Below the pieces are notes generated by a model, which was not told the DNA's origin, made no database searches, and saw nothing but the letters and a program-made list of their open reading frames with translations. From Desulfobacterales bacterium (GTDB lineage Bacteria > Desulfobacterota > Desulfobacteria > Desulfobacterales > C00003060): 6,547 nt of DNA. The position numbers were made by a program, and so were the translations under genes. The stretch covers positions 1,812,869 to 1,819,415 of the forward strand of contig CP070769.1 of NCBI GenBank assembly GCA_020347085.1, in the 5' to 3' direction. Of the stretch, positions 1-5,622 are shown piece after piece; position 1 is the stretch's first letter; each line of letters starts with the position of its first letter.

Positions 1-1059
1 GAAAGAACTCTGAAGTCTGGTTGTCGTATGGGTGTATAGCAGACCATTTAGCCACGCCTCAGGTAGAAGATGGTATTGCTCGGCGAACAGAATTCCCTGC
101 ACTAGTGGCCCTGGCTTCCAACTGTCCAGTTCTTCCTGCGTGACAGCTCGATCGGGATGGCTGGAAAGGAGTTCATTGACAGCCGTCAACTCAAGAAAAC
201 GCGACGTGTTCAATCGCACGCCGGCTTGGGGCGTGGCATCATAGCGAAAACCATAACACGCCCATATGACAATGTAGCTAAAGATCGCCACAGCAGTGCA
301 CAGGGCAATGCTGGCCCCGAGCTTGGTGCGACGCTGAGTCAAGTGTCTGCCGAAAAATGGCCAAGCATTCGGAAGAAGGGCGCGGCTCAGCAGTAAGAGC
401 GAGGCAAGGGGGCCAAACATCAAGGCGGACAACTTGACACATAGGCCTGCCCCGCACAAAAGCCCGACCATGATAGTCCGCGGTAAAGTCACCTCCATAC
501 CGAGCCGCCAGATTGCGAAGACAAAGGTGAGCAAAGCCAGAGTGAAGGCCACGTCGTTTTTCACAAGAGGTGCATTTGCGAGAAAATTGGGGTCGAGTGC
601 AAAAATAAATGTGGCTGACAAAGCAGCCACACCTCCTCCAATGTACCAGGACCACTGTGCGATGAGCGCACCCAGAGCAAGGCCTGCTATTAACATCATT
701 GCACGCGATTTATTGACAAAGGCATCAGCATCATTTCCAGGAGTGCGGTAAAGTGTTTCCACGGACCAGGGCCACTGTTGCAGTATCTCCTGCGGCATCG
801 TGCCCCAACTCGCTGTATTTGTGTCCACGATCGGTGGGGCAAGCCAGTGGGGCAATGCGGCCCAATAATGCCAGAGCGGGGGATCTTGGGGGTTGACACG
901 GAAGTCTCTGTAGCGAGCCTGCATCCAAGCTGATGGGGTATGATGCACCTCATCATAAGTGGCATTCTTGCCTTGCACGGCCCACCATGCGAGCAGCGAA
1001 AATAGAGCGAGAAAACCAACACAAATCCCGATCGTGGTGCGCGGTGTTAGCCTAGCCAT
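1..1059 (-). CDS. GT39/PMT-type membrane glycosyltransferase, C-terminus cut by the window edge
   Basis: The frame is open for 353 codons from the ATG at 1059 to the window edge, so only the N-terminal part is present. Residues 8-29 form a membrane segment. It is followed by TYDEVHH (34-40), whose Asp36-Glu37 sits where GT-C/GT39 enzymes keep their catalytic acidic pair in the first external loop. The motif NPQDPPLW (56-63) matches the usual 'NPxxPPL' block. Further hydrophobic segments lie at about 120-155, 168-185 and 195-220, and Asp169 in the 'LVKND' stretch is another common family position. Such enzymes move a sugar from a polyprenyl-phosphate carrier to a protein, lipid or glycan outside the membrane; the acceptor is unknown here. 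An in-frame TGA seven codons upstream makes 1059 the first possible ATG. No good Shine-Dalgarno sequence precedes it. The start is 51 bp after the stop of the DPM1-like gene, which suggests co-transcription. Confidence 0.8.
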   Translation of the reverse strand, partial: MARLTPRTTIGICVGFLALFSLLAWWAVQGKNATYDEVHHTPSAWMQARYRDFRVNPQDPPLWHYWAALPHWLAPPIVDTNTASWGTMPQEILQQWPWSVETLYRTPGNDADAFVNKSRAMMLIAGLALGALIAQWSWYIGGGVAALSATFIFALDPNFLANAPLVKNDVAFTLALLTFVFAIWRLGMEVTLPRTIMVGLLCGAGLCVKLSALMFGPLASLLLLSRALLPNAWPFFGRHLTQRRTKLGASIALCTAVAIFSYIVIWACYGFRYDATPQAGVRLNTSRFLELTAVNELLSSHPDRAVTQEELDSWKPGPLVQGILFAEQYHLLPEAWLNGLLYTHTTTRLQSSF

Positions 1060-1110
1060 GGACTTAGCATCCGATTTTCAAACTTCTGAGGTTAGCAAGA
1101 AGTGGCCATT

Positions 1111-1830
1111 CTAGCTTAGTCGATGCCTTGCCAACTCTTTCCGTAACTCGAGTAACTCTATAAAGGCTTTAAGAATCACCTTGGGGTTACCTCCAGTTGG
1201 GTTTCCGAATGTTCGTGGCCGGTGTGAAACGCCAACCTGTTTCATACGGGCCCCAAGTGATTGAAATTTTACCAAGAGTTCGGTGTTGATCATGGCTCCA
1301 GAAGAATGCAAAGTAACGCTATCTAATATCTTTTTCTTAAATAACTTAAACGCACAATTTGTGTCTTTGACGTTGAGACCAAAAAGCAGCTGAACGAGTC
1401 GGGTCCATGCATACCCATATAGAATCCTATACAGCGGGTCTCGTCTTGTCTCCCGGTATCCTATGATCACGTCATGTTCATCAATTTCGTTCAGAAGTAA
1501 TTCAATTTCGGAGATGAAGAATTGACGGTCTCCGTCCGTAAAGAAGATCCATTCATGAACAGCATTGCTGAACCCGGAAACTAGAGCTGCTCCATACCCT
1601 CTATTTTTATTGTGGTGAATAACTCGGACATGTTCATGCTCCATACTCAGTCTGTCGGCCACAAGACCAGTTTTGTCCGTGCTTCCATCGTTTATTATCA
1701 TAATTTCATGTTTTTGAACTGAATGACTTAAGATCTGAATTGCTTCAAAAACCAAGCCTTGCAGATTTAGCTCTTCGTTGTAACAAGGGAAAAAGACAGA
1801 TAGGGCGATGTCATACATTTTGGAAGACAA
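1111..1830 (-). CDS. GT2 family glycosyltransferase, DPM1-like (polyprenyl-phosphate hexose synthase)
   Basis: A 239-residue GT-A fold enzyme with no membrane segment. Visible motifs are FPCYNEE (14-20), INDGSTDKT (46-54), NRGYGAAL (76-83), the metal and nucleotide-sugar site TDGDRQF (98-104), GYRETRRD (124-131) and DTNCAFKLF (156-164). This set is typical of dolichyl/polyprenyl-phosphate mannose synthase-like GT2 proteins, which transfer a hexose from GDP- or UDP-sugar to a polyprenyl phosphate at the cytoplasmic membrane face. The sugar cannot be read from sequence. The chosen start is TTG at 1830, because a GGAGG (1835-1839) sits four bases upstream. The ATG at 1818 would give 235 residues but lies 16 bases from that site. 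The GT39 gene follows after 51 bp, a natural user of the lipid-linked product. The gene looks AT-richer than that neighbour. Confidence 0.87.
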   Translation of the reverse strand: MSSKMYDIALSVFFPCYNEELNLQGLVFEAIQILSHSVQKHEIMIINDGSTDKTGLVADRLSMEHEHVRVIHHNKNRGYGAALVSGFSNAVHEWIFFTDGDRQFFISEIELLLNEIDEHDVIIGYRETRRDPLYRILYGYAWTRLVQLLFGLNVKDTNCAFKLFKKKILDSVTLHSSGAMINTELLVKFQSLGARMKQVGVSHRPRTFGNPTGGNPKVILKAFIELLELRKELARHRLS

Positions 1831-2015
1831 CTATCCTCCATTACGATAATTGTGTTTAGTCATGTAATGGCTTTTCGTCGTCACAAATGAGGAAAAGGCT
1901 GTTCTAAAGGATTCCGAGGTGTTTGGGAAATGCCTTTCTGATATGCCTTTTCATGAAACTGGTTATGGCCCTAAATGTCTTAATGTTGTGCCGGTTTGTT
2001 TTCTCAAATGATCGC
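1831..2015. other. 185-bp gap between the two GT2 genes
   Basis: This is the only sizeable gap inside the glycosylation block. On the minus strand it contains an AAAGGCAT direct repeat, a perfect 7-bp dyad close to the downstream start, and no GC-rich hairpin with a T-run that would serve as a terminator. A 16-codon minus-strand frame at 1904-1954 has no support as a gene. The gap could hold a separate promoter for the DPM1-like and GT39 genes, but I cannot identify convincing -35 and -10 boxes. Confidence 0.5.
1835..1870 (-). promoter_or_regulatory. Ribosome binding site with overlapping leader dyad
   Basis: On the minus strand, CCATTAC (1870-1864) and GTAATGG (1844-1838) form a perfect 7-bp inverted repeat with a 19-base loop. 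The 3' arm shares its last two G residues with the GGAGG Shine-Dalgarno sequence (1839-1835) that serves the TTG start at 1830. If the stem forms in the mRNA it would partly cover the ribosome binding site. The stem is AT-rich with a long loop, so its stability is doubtful. The Shine-Dalgarno itself is clear and decides the start. Confidence 0.4.
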
Positions 2016-2741
2016 TCAACAGTTATATTCTTTGTTCAGATAGTAATAGTAAACCCGGCATATTTCTAAGAATGTCCGAAAGGAATCGACGCCCACATTT
2101 ACCTTGGAATCAAAAGAATGGTACCAGTCAACAGGAACTTCTTGAATGGTATAACCAAGCTTTTGTGCGAGGAAGATGATTTCCGCATCATAGCCCCATC
2201 TATCGATCCTCGAGCGAGAAAAGATGTCAAAGGCAACCGTCCTTTCTAAACCCTTTAATCCGCATGTTATGTCAGAGACTCTCAAACCAAGGCTCAGTTG
2301 GGCAAATCTTCGAAAGACCTCTCCCAAGAACTGGCGTAAAGGGCCTTCACGAACCTTAAAAGATGACTCAGGCAAGTGCCTGGAGCCTATCACCATTGGA
2401 GTGCCAGCCTCCAATTGCTTGAGACACGTTCCAATAAAATGGACGGGAACGGCCAGATCCATATCAGCAAAGATTATGTATTTCCCAGCAGTATCCAAGA
2501 CACCACGTTTAACAGCATTTCCTTTTCCCTGATTTTTGGAGTTATGCAGAGAGCGCGATTCGGGACTGATTTGGACAATTTCTTTGACAAGAGAAGCGGT
2601 ACTGTCAGTACTGCCGTCATCTACCAAGATGATCTCATAGTCTTTTGTCAACGTGCTCAGGTATTCGTTGATCGCGTCAAAGCTTTTCTTCAAACAGGAC
2701 TCTTCGTTATAGATGGGCAGCACAAGCGACAAGTAAATCAT
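2016..2741 (-). CDS. GT2 family glycosyltransferase, ALG5-like (polyprenyl-phosphate glucose synthase-like)
   Basis: A 241-residue enzyme from the ATG at 2741. Motifs in order are LVLPIYNEE (6-14), VDDGSTDST (40-48), KNQGKGNAVKRG (69-80), FADMDLAVP (91-99) with the DxD metal site, IGSRH (118-122), and SDITCGLKGL (156-165). 'NQGKGxAVxxG', 'ADxDxxxP' and 'D..CGxK' are characteristic of the dolichyl-phosphate beta-glucosyltransferase (ALG5/DPG synthase) subgroup. These enzymes make polyprenyl-phosphate glucose, or a similar hexose, from UDP-sugar at the inner membrane face. An in-frame GTG at 2813, only 9 bp after the upstream stop, would add 24 residues (FSAFLSSFFIS...). I prefer the ATG because the GT2 fold begins immediately after it, although it lacks a good ribosome binding site; the extended form could add a short hydrophobic anchor. 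The gene lies directly downstream of the TMTC-like gene and is probably translated from the same mRNA. The donor sugar is inferred. Confidence 0.85.
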   Translation of the reverse strand: MIYLSLVLPIYNEESCLKKSFDAINEYLSTLTKDYEIILVDDGSTDSTASLVKEIVQISPESRSLHNSKNQGKGNAVKRGVLDTAGKYIIFADMDLAVPVHFIGTCLKQLEAGTPMVIGSRHLPESSFKVREGPLRQFLGEVFRRFAQLSLGLRVSDITCGLKGLERTVAFDIFSRSRIDRWGYDAEIIFLAQKLGYTIQEVPVDWYHSFDSKVNVGVDSFRTFLEICRVYYYYLNKEYNC

Positions 2742-2822
2742 AAGCAACGCATTATCCAACCGTCCGTGCGGTACTTGGCTAATGAAGAAACTGCTAAGAA
2801 ACGCAGAGAACACCTCTCACTT

Positions 2823-4595
2823 CTATTTATAAGATACATTGACATTGACAGGTTCACCTGCCTTGTGAAAGGTCAATAGGTTCTTGTTTGCATCTTCAAA
2901 ATCGGGTTTGATCCGCAACGCTTCACGAAAATGGGCAAGGGCGTCAGATGTCTCCCCTTTTGCGGCCAGAGCAATGCCCAAGTTGTTGTGGGCCTCCGCG
3001 TCGTCTGGCCTAATGCGGAGTGCTTCTGAATAGTGAGCAATTGCTTTATCCAGCTTGCCCTGGCGTGTCAGAGCATTTCCGAGGTTGAAGTGTGCCCCTG
3101 CAAACTCGTGTGCCGCTGCAAAATTGGGGTTGACCTGCAATGCGGCGCAGTAGTGTTCAATAGCCTGATCGAGCTTGTTCTGTGCCGCAAGTGAAGCCCC
3201 CATGTTGATCCGCGCTTCTATGAGATTGGGATTCAAATGAATGGCCTGCTTTAGGTTTGTGATAGCCAATCCGTGGGATCTTCTCTCCATGTAACAGGTT
3301 GCGAGATTGTTATAAGCGCGCGCATTGTAGGGTGATTTTCTTACGACATCGCTCCAAAATGTGACGGAGTCATTCCAGACGCCGTTTCTTTCATAAGTCC
3401 AGAGAGACAATAGCAACATAGCCGCAGCCAGGCCCCCAGCCTTCAAAAGCTCTCGTTTAATGCATCTGTGCACGACAACGGTAATTATCAAAAACAAAAA
3501 CATTGAGGGAAGATAGGTCCGATGTTCATATATGATTTCGAGTCCAATAACAGATGATTCTATCACGAGATTACCAAAAAACCAGAGGATGCCGAATGAG
3601 ATCAAACGTTCCTTTCTTGCTGTGTAAAACGCCAGTCCAATCACTCCGATTATGGCTCCCATGGAAAGTAACGTTGTTAATGGGTCAACCAAGGATTGGG
3701 AAAGCTCAAAATCATGAAGCAGGACCAAACGGGAAGGATGAGGATAAAGCAGAAGGCTCATGTAGTAAGCCACCACACGAAACTGGGTTAACACTCTCTC
3801 TGTCAAAGTAAAATCTCGATGCTCATATGTCGATAAAATAGCGTCAAAAGGATTTGCCCCAAGGTATACAAAGGCAAGGAGGCCAAAAAGAATCAATATG
3901 CCTGCAAAAGATGCGAGATGGCGCTTTAGCCAGGCCTTGCTAAGATCTTGGAAGAAATACCATTCGTAGAGGATGATAAAGAAAGGCAAGGTAGCAGCTG
4001 TTTCCTTTGAACCGACAGCCATGATACCGGCGAGGCTGCAGCCTGCGAACCACGGCCAGCTTTTCTCATTTTTTCTAACAAGTCGCCCCTTTGTATATAG
4101 CAAGAGCGATAGGATATAGAACATGGCCGCTAAACTATTCATTCTCTGAACAACATAAGTGACCGACTGGCTTTGAATCGGGTGAACCAGCCAGATCAGA
4201 GCGGTGTAAAACGCGATCGAGGAATTGGGCTTATATCTCGAACAAAGTGGGGACAGGCTCAAGGTGGTTTTGAAAAAGAAATAGAGCAAGATCCCGGTTG
4301 TGATATGAATCATGATGTTTACCACATGATAGCCGATGACATCGTATCCATGAAAGTAAAAGTTCAGAGCAAAACTCAGGTTGGCTATCGGCCGGCCAGG
4401 CATCGGACTTTTGAACGCCGCCCTCGTGAGATTTTCGAATGAGAGTTTGGTTACACGAATATGGCGATTTTGTACGATGTTGTACCCATCATCAAAACAG
4501 AAGGGGGCCTCCAGGGCATTTGAATAGATCAGAATGCCCAAGGTGACCAGGGACAACAACATCAACGCTTGATGTCTATTTGAGACGGATCTCAT
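2823..4595 (-). CDS. TMTC-like membrane protein: GT-C glycosyltransferase-type domain plus TPR repeats
   Basis: A 590-residue protein with a multi-spanning N-terminal domain and a soluble C-terminal TPR domain. A membrane segment at about 10-28 is followed by FCFDDGYN (32-39). Asp35-Asp36 is in the place of the GT-C acidic pair. Conserved blocks follow: RPIANLSFALN (68-78), YHVVN (89-93), HPIQSQSVTYVVQR (137-150), GSKE (194-197) and EHRTYLPS (356-363), with roughly ten or more hydrophobic segments up to about residue 398. TPR units occupy about 422-455, 456-489, 490-529, 530-563 and a partial one to about 577; 'NNLGIALAAKGE..DALAHFREALRIKP' spacing is typical. The layout matches bacterial relatives of eukaryotic TMTC proteins, which are O-mannosyltransferases. 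Here it would act in the membrane on an exported acceptor with lipid-linked sugar; substrate and activity are inferred. The start is ATG at 4595 with a weak GAGAG about nine bases upstream. It heads the left-hand block, and a GT2 gene follows at once. Confidence 0.85.
   Translation of the reverse strand: MRSVSNRHQALMLLSLVTLGILIYSNALEAPFCFDDGYNIVQNRHIRVTKLSFENLTRAAFKSPMPGRPIANLSFALNFYFHGYDVIGYHVVNIMIHITTGILLYFFFKTTLSLSPLCSRYKPNSSIAFYTALIWLVHPIQSQSVTYVVQRMNSLAAMFYILSLLLYTKGRLVRKNEKSWPWFAGCSLAGIMAVGSKETAATLPFFIILYEWYFFQDLSKAWLKRHLASFAGILILFGLLAFVYLGANPFDAILSTYEHRDFTLTERVLTQFRVVAYYMSLLLYPHPSRLVLLHDFELSQSLVDPLTTLLSMGAIIGVIGLAFYTARKERLISFGILWFFGNLVIESSVIGLEIIYEHRTYLPSMFLFLIITVVVHRCIKRELLKAGGLAAAMLLLSLWTYERNGVWNDSVTFWSDVVRKSPYNARAYNNLATCYMERRSHGLAITNLKQAIHLNPNLIEARINMGASLAAQNKLDQAIEHYCAALQVNPNFAAAHEFAGAHFNLGNALTRQGKLDKAIAHYSEALRIRPDDAEAHNNLGIALAAKGETSDALAHFREALRIKPDFEDANKNLLTFHKAGEPVNVNVSYK
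3090..3122 (-). repeat. 18-bp tandem duplication inside the TPR region
   Basis: On the plus strand, 15 bases at 3090-3104 (GTGTGCCCCTGCAAA) recur at 3108-3122 with one change, offset by 18 bases. In the protein this gives FAAAHE followed by FAGAHF. The third TPR is therefore about 40 residues instead of 34, with six extra residues in its first helix. The frame is kept. This looks like replication slippage. Confidence 0.75.
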
Positions 4596-4648
4596 AACCG
4601 AATCTCTCAGAAATTGTACAACCCATTGAACTGCAACAGCGAGCGCAT

Positions 4649-4670
4649 TCCCTGTAGCTTGCTGCAGGGA
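4649..4670. repeat. REP-like palindromic hairpin
   Basis: TCCCTGTAG (4649-4657) pairs with CTGCAGGGA (4662-4670), with one G-T wobble, leaving a CTTG tetraloop on the plus strand. The core GTAGCTTGCTGC with C-rich and G-rich arms, followed by GCTTCA, resembles from memory a widespread class of short intergenic palindromes ('...GCAGCTTGCTGC...') of the kind mobilised by REP-associated tyrosine transposases. No such transposase gene is in the window. No T-run follows on either strand, so it is not a standard terminator. Confidence 0.55.
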
Positions 4671-4694
4671 GCTTCAAATAGTGGCCTGTTTTAG

Positions 4695-4909
4695 ACACCC
4701 TGAGACCTTGGCATAACTCCTTCTCACTTAGTTACATGAGCTTTTTGACCCATCTACGGGCTTGCTCACTAAATCCTAAAAACTCGGCCTAACGGCCTCA
4801 AACAGTTTAGGATTTGCCCACTGACGTGGGCCGTTCACTTCGCCCGGATGGGTACCCCAAAAACCTCACGAGGGGCGTTCCAAGGAGTTATGCAAAGGTC
4901 TCATAGTGT
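4695..4909. mobile_element. MITE-like element with 22-bp terminal inverted repeats and nested stems
   Basis: The sequence at 4701-4722 (TGAGACCTTGGCATAACTCC then TT) is the reverse complement of 4882-4903 with one mismatch. Four more outer bases (ACAC 4695-4698, GTGT 4906-4909) extend the match across a 2-bp mismatch. Inside, TTTTTG (4742-4747) pairs with CAAAAA (4858-4863), and ACCCATC-TA-CGGGC (4748-4761) pairs with GCCCGGATGGGT (4842-4853). Further in there are two stem-loops, at 4771-4815 and 4816-4831. It has no coding capacity and no obvious target-site duplication. The size, the matched termini and the lack of a gene fit a miniature inverted-repeat transposable element. A structured RNA or an integron attC-like site are alternatives. 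Confidence 0.55.
4771..4831. repeat. Two adjacent stem-loops at the core of the palindromic element
   Basis: AAATCCTAAA (4771-4780) is the perfect complement of TTTAGGATTT (4806-4815); with a 2-base bulge the arms grow to 12 bp (to CT 4783-4784 and AG 4804-4805). Its loop holds GGCC-TAAC-GGCC (4786-4797), a tetraloop mini-hairpin. Directly next to it, GCCCAC-TGAC-GTGGGC (4816-4831) is a perfect 6-bp GC-rich stem with a TGAC tetraloop. Together with the outer arms, the whole unit can draw as a branched cruciform or RNA fold. Confidence 0.6.
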
Positions 4910-4919
4910 TGTGTCCCAT

Positions 4920-4954
4920 GGACAGCTTACACGGGTTTCCTAAGCGCTGTGTCC
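4920..4954. repeat. Bulged hairpin next to the palindromic element
   Basis: GGACAG (4920-4925) pairs with CTGTGTCC (4947-4954), allowing a 2-base bulge. CTTA (4926-4929) pairs with TAAG (4941-4944), and the loop is 11 bases. No T-run follows. It lies just outside the right terminal repeat of the larger element and could be part of the same structured region or an independent stem. Confidence 0.4.
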
Positions 4955-5045
4955 TGAAGCCTCCAAAATCCGAGATTCCAATATCCCACTGTTTTCAACA
5001 CGTGAGCCCCAAAACCTAAAAGTGTTGCACTTACCTATTAAACTC

Positions 5046-5096
5046 GGGAAATGTGATTCTCCTGTTTCCCTTATAATTCGTTTTTATATTTATAAG
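5046..5096 (-). terminator. Possible weak termination region after the small gene
   Basis: Downstream of the small gene's stop on the minus strand there is an AT-rich dyad, CTTATAA (5096-5090) with TTATAAG (5076-5070), and then GGGAAA (5070-5065) with TTTCCC (5051-5046). Neither stem is GC-rich and neither is followed by a clear T-run, so this is only a candidate for transcript end formation. Confidence 0.2.
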
Positions 5097-5111
5097 TTTA
5101 GGCCCCCTTTG

Positions 5112-5453
5112 TCATCCTCCCATTCCCTTTCGGATGTGGTCAACGACAAATGGTATTCCTTTAACACCGATACTGCCTTTGCGTACCCAAAGCCTAAGCA
5201 TGGTTACCGACTCCCCTTCTAGAGTTACCAGGCTGGGAAGCTCTTCCACTCCCTCTATGTCTTCGATGTTGAACTCGTAGTAGAAAGTATGCGTACTAAA
5301 GGGGTCAGCAACCAAAATGATCTTGTCCTTGTCGTAAGGATGTTTTTGGGGTGCTCCAGTAAATGGAACATGATCCAGTAGTAAGTCCGGAAACTTCTTA
5401 TAAGATTCGAGTTCAAATTTCTTGGTCTTCTCCAGAAACTTCTTGACGGTCAT
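5112..5453 (-). CDS. Conserved-looking hypothetical protein, 113 residues
   Basis: The ATG at 5453 is chosen because AAGGGAGGAG stands just upstream (GGAGG four bases before the ATG). A TTG six codons earlier would overlap that ribosome binding site. The protein has no signal peptide or membrane segment. Its start is lysine-rich and helical-looking (2-20), followed by a central block with GAPQKHPYDKDKIILVADP (33-51), THTFYYEFNIEDI (54-66), EELPSLVTLEGESVT (70-84) and RLWVRKGSIGVKGIPFVV (87-104). The even, mixed composition and strong start support a real cytoplasmic protein. I do not recognise a characterised domain. Similar short proteins in some anaerobic bacteria may carry a pyrophosphatase product name, but that is a vague recollection, and the Asp-rich signature of family I pyrophosphatases is not visible. 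It lies downstream of fetB across a 169-bp gap that contains a palindrome. Confidence 0.75.
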   Translation of the reverse strand: MTVKKFLEKTKKFELESYKKFPDLLLDHVPFTGAPQKHPYDKDKIILVADPFSTHTFYYEFNIEDIEGVEELPSLVTLEGESVTMLRLWVRKGSIGVKGIPFVVDHIRKGMGG

Positions 5454-5622
5454 CTCTCCTCCCTTGACCAATTTTGCCTATAAGACATCAAGACTTTTGC
5501 ATTTCACTGTTTACTGCTCAGCTACACCATCACGTTCGAGCCAATAATCTGTAAATGGGAATTCAGACTCACTAACAGAAAATGGCCGTTGATAGATCTA
5601 TGAACGTCCGCCTTTTAACGGT
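5454..5622. other. Spacer between fetB and the small gene
   Basis: The 169-bp spacer holds the 20-bp palindrome at 5587-5606 near the fetB end and the strong ribosome binding site of the small gene at the other end. No convincing promoter boxes and no terminator with a T-run are visible. The stretch around 5510-5550 has tRNA-like words but no cloverleaf. Confidence 0.4.
5587..5606. promoter_or_regulatory. Near-perfect 20-bp palindrome, operator-like
   Basis: CGTTGATAGATCTATGAACG reads the same on both strands at 9 of 10 base pairs; the central ATAGATCTAT is perfect. It starts right after the fetB stop region and ends about 134 bp before the start of the small gene. Even-spaced dyads of this size are typical binding sites for dimeric regulators. 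With no loop it is a poor terminator. The binding protein is unknown, and chance occurrence is possible. Confidence 0.35.

Larger units (their letters stand above)
4596..5111. other. 515-bp gene-free region rich in inverted repeats
   Basis: No frame here looks like a gene in either strand. Nearly all of it can be assigned to dyads: a REP-like hairpin at 4649-4670, a long nested palindromic element at 4695-4909, a bulged hairpin at 4920-4954, a weak CAACAC/GTGTTG pair (4996-5001 with 5022-5027), and two AT-rich or mixed stems at 5046-5096. It separates the fetB/small-gene pair from the glycosylation block. Any promoter for the TMTC-like gene should lie at its left end, but only an isolated TACAAT-like box is visible there. 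Confidence 0.7.

Noticed and set aside
278..1022. Shorter minus-strand frames in the first kilobase
   Set aside because: They are out-of-frame shadows of the open GT39 frame, which carries the family motifs and runs off the window.
1904..1954. A 16-codon minus-strand frame in the gap between the GT2 genes
   Set aside because: Too short, no good ribosome binding site, and nothing recognisable in the peptide.
2742..2813. 24-residue N-terminal extension of the ALG5-like enzyme from a GTG
   Set aside because: The GT2 fold begins right after the ATG at 2741, and the GAGAG before the GTG is too close to work well. The extension remains possible through coupling to the upstream stop.
2224..2879. 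Plus-strand open frames opposite the GT2 and TMTC-like genes
   Set aside because: They lie antisense to clear minus-strand genes with conserved motifs and encode nothing recognisable.
4613..4618. TACAAT on the minus strand as a -10 box for the TMTC-like gene
   Set aside because: No acceptable -35 hexamer at 16-18 bases upstream, and the leader would be very short.
4711..4893. Integron attC site, suggested by GCATAAC and GTTATGC at the inverted arms
   Set aside because: GCATAAC departs from the RYYYAAC core and the element is longer than typical attC sites. No integrase or gene cassette is present. It is kept only as an alternative to the MITE reading.
5500..5560. tRNA-like words on both strands (GGTGTAGCTGAGCAG on minus, GTTCGAGCC on plus)
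   Set aside because: No acceptor stem, anticodon arm or T arm can be paired around them, so no cloverleaf forms.
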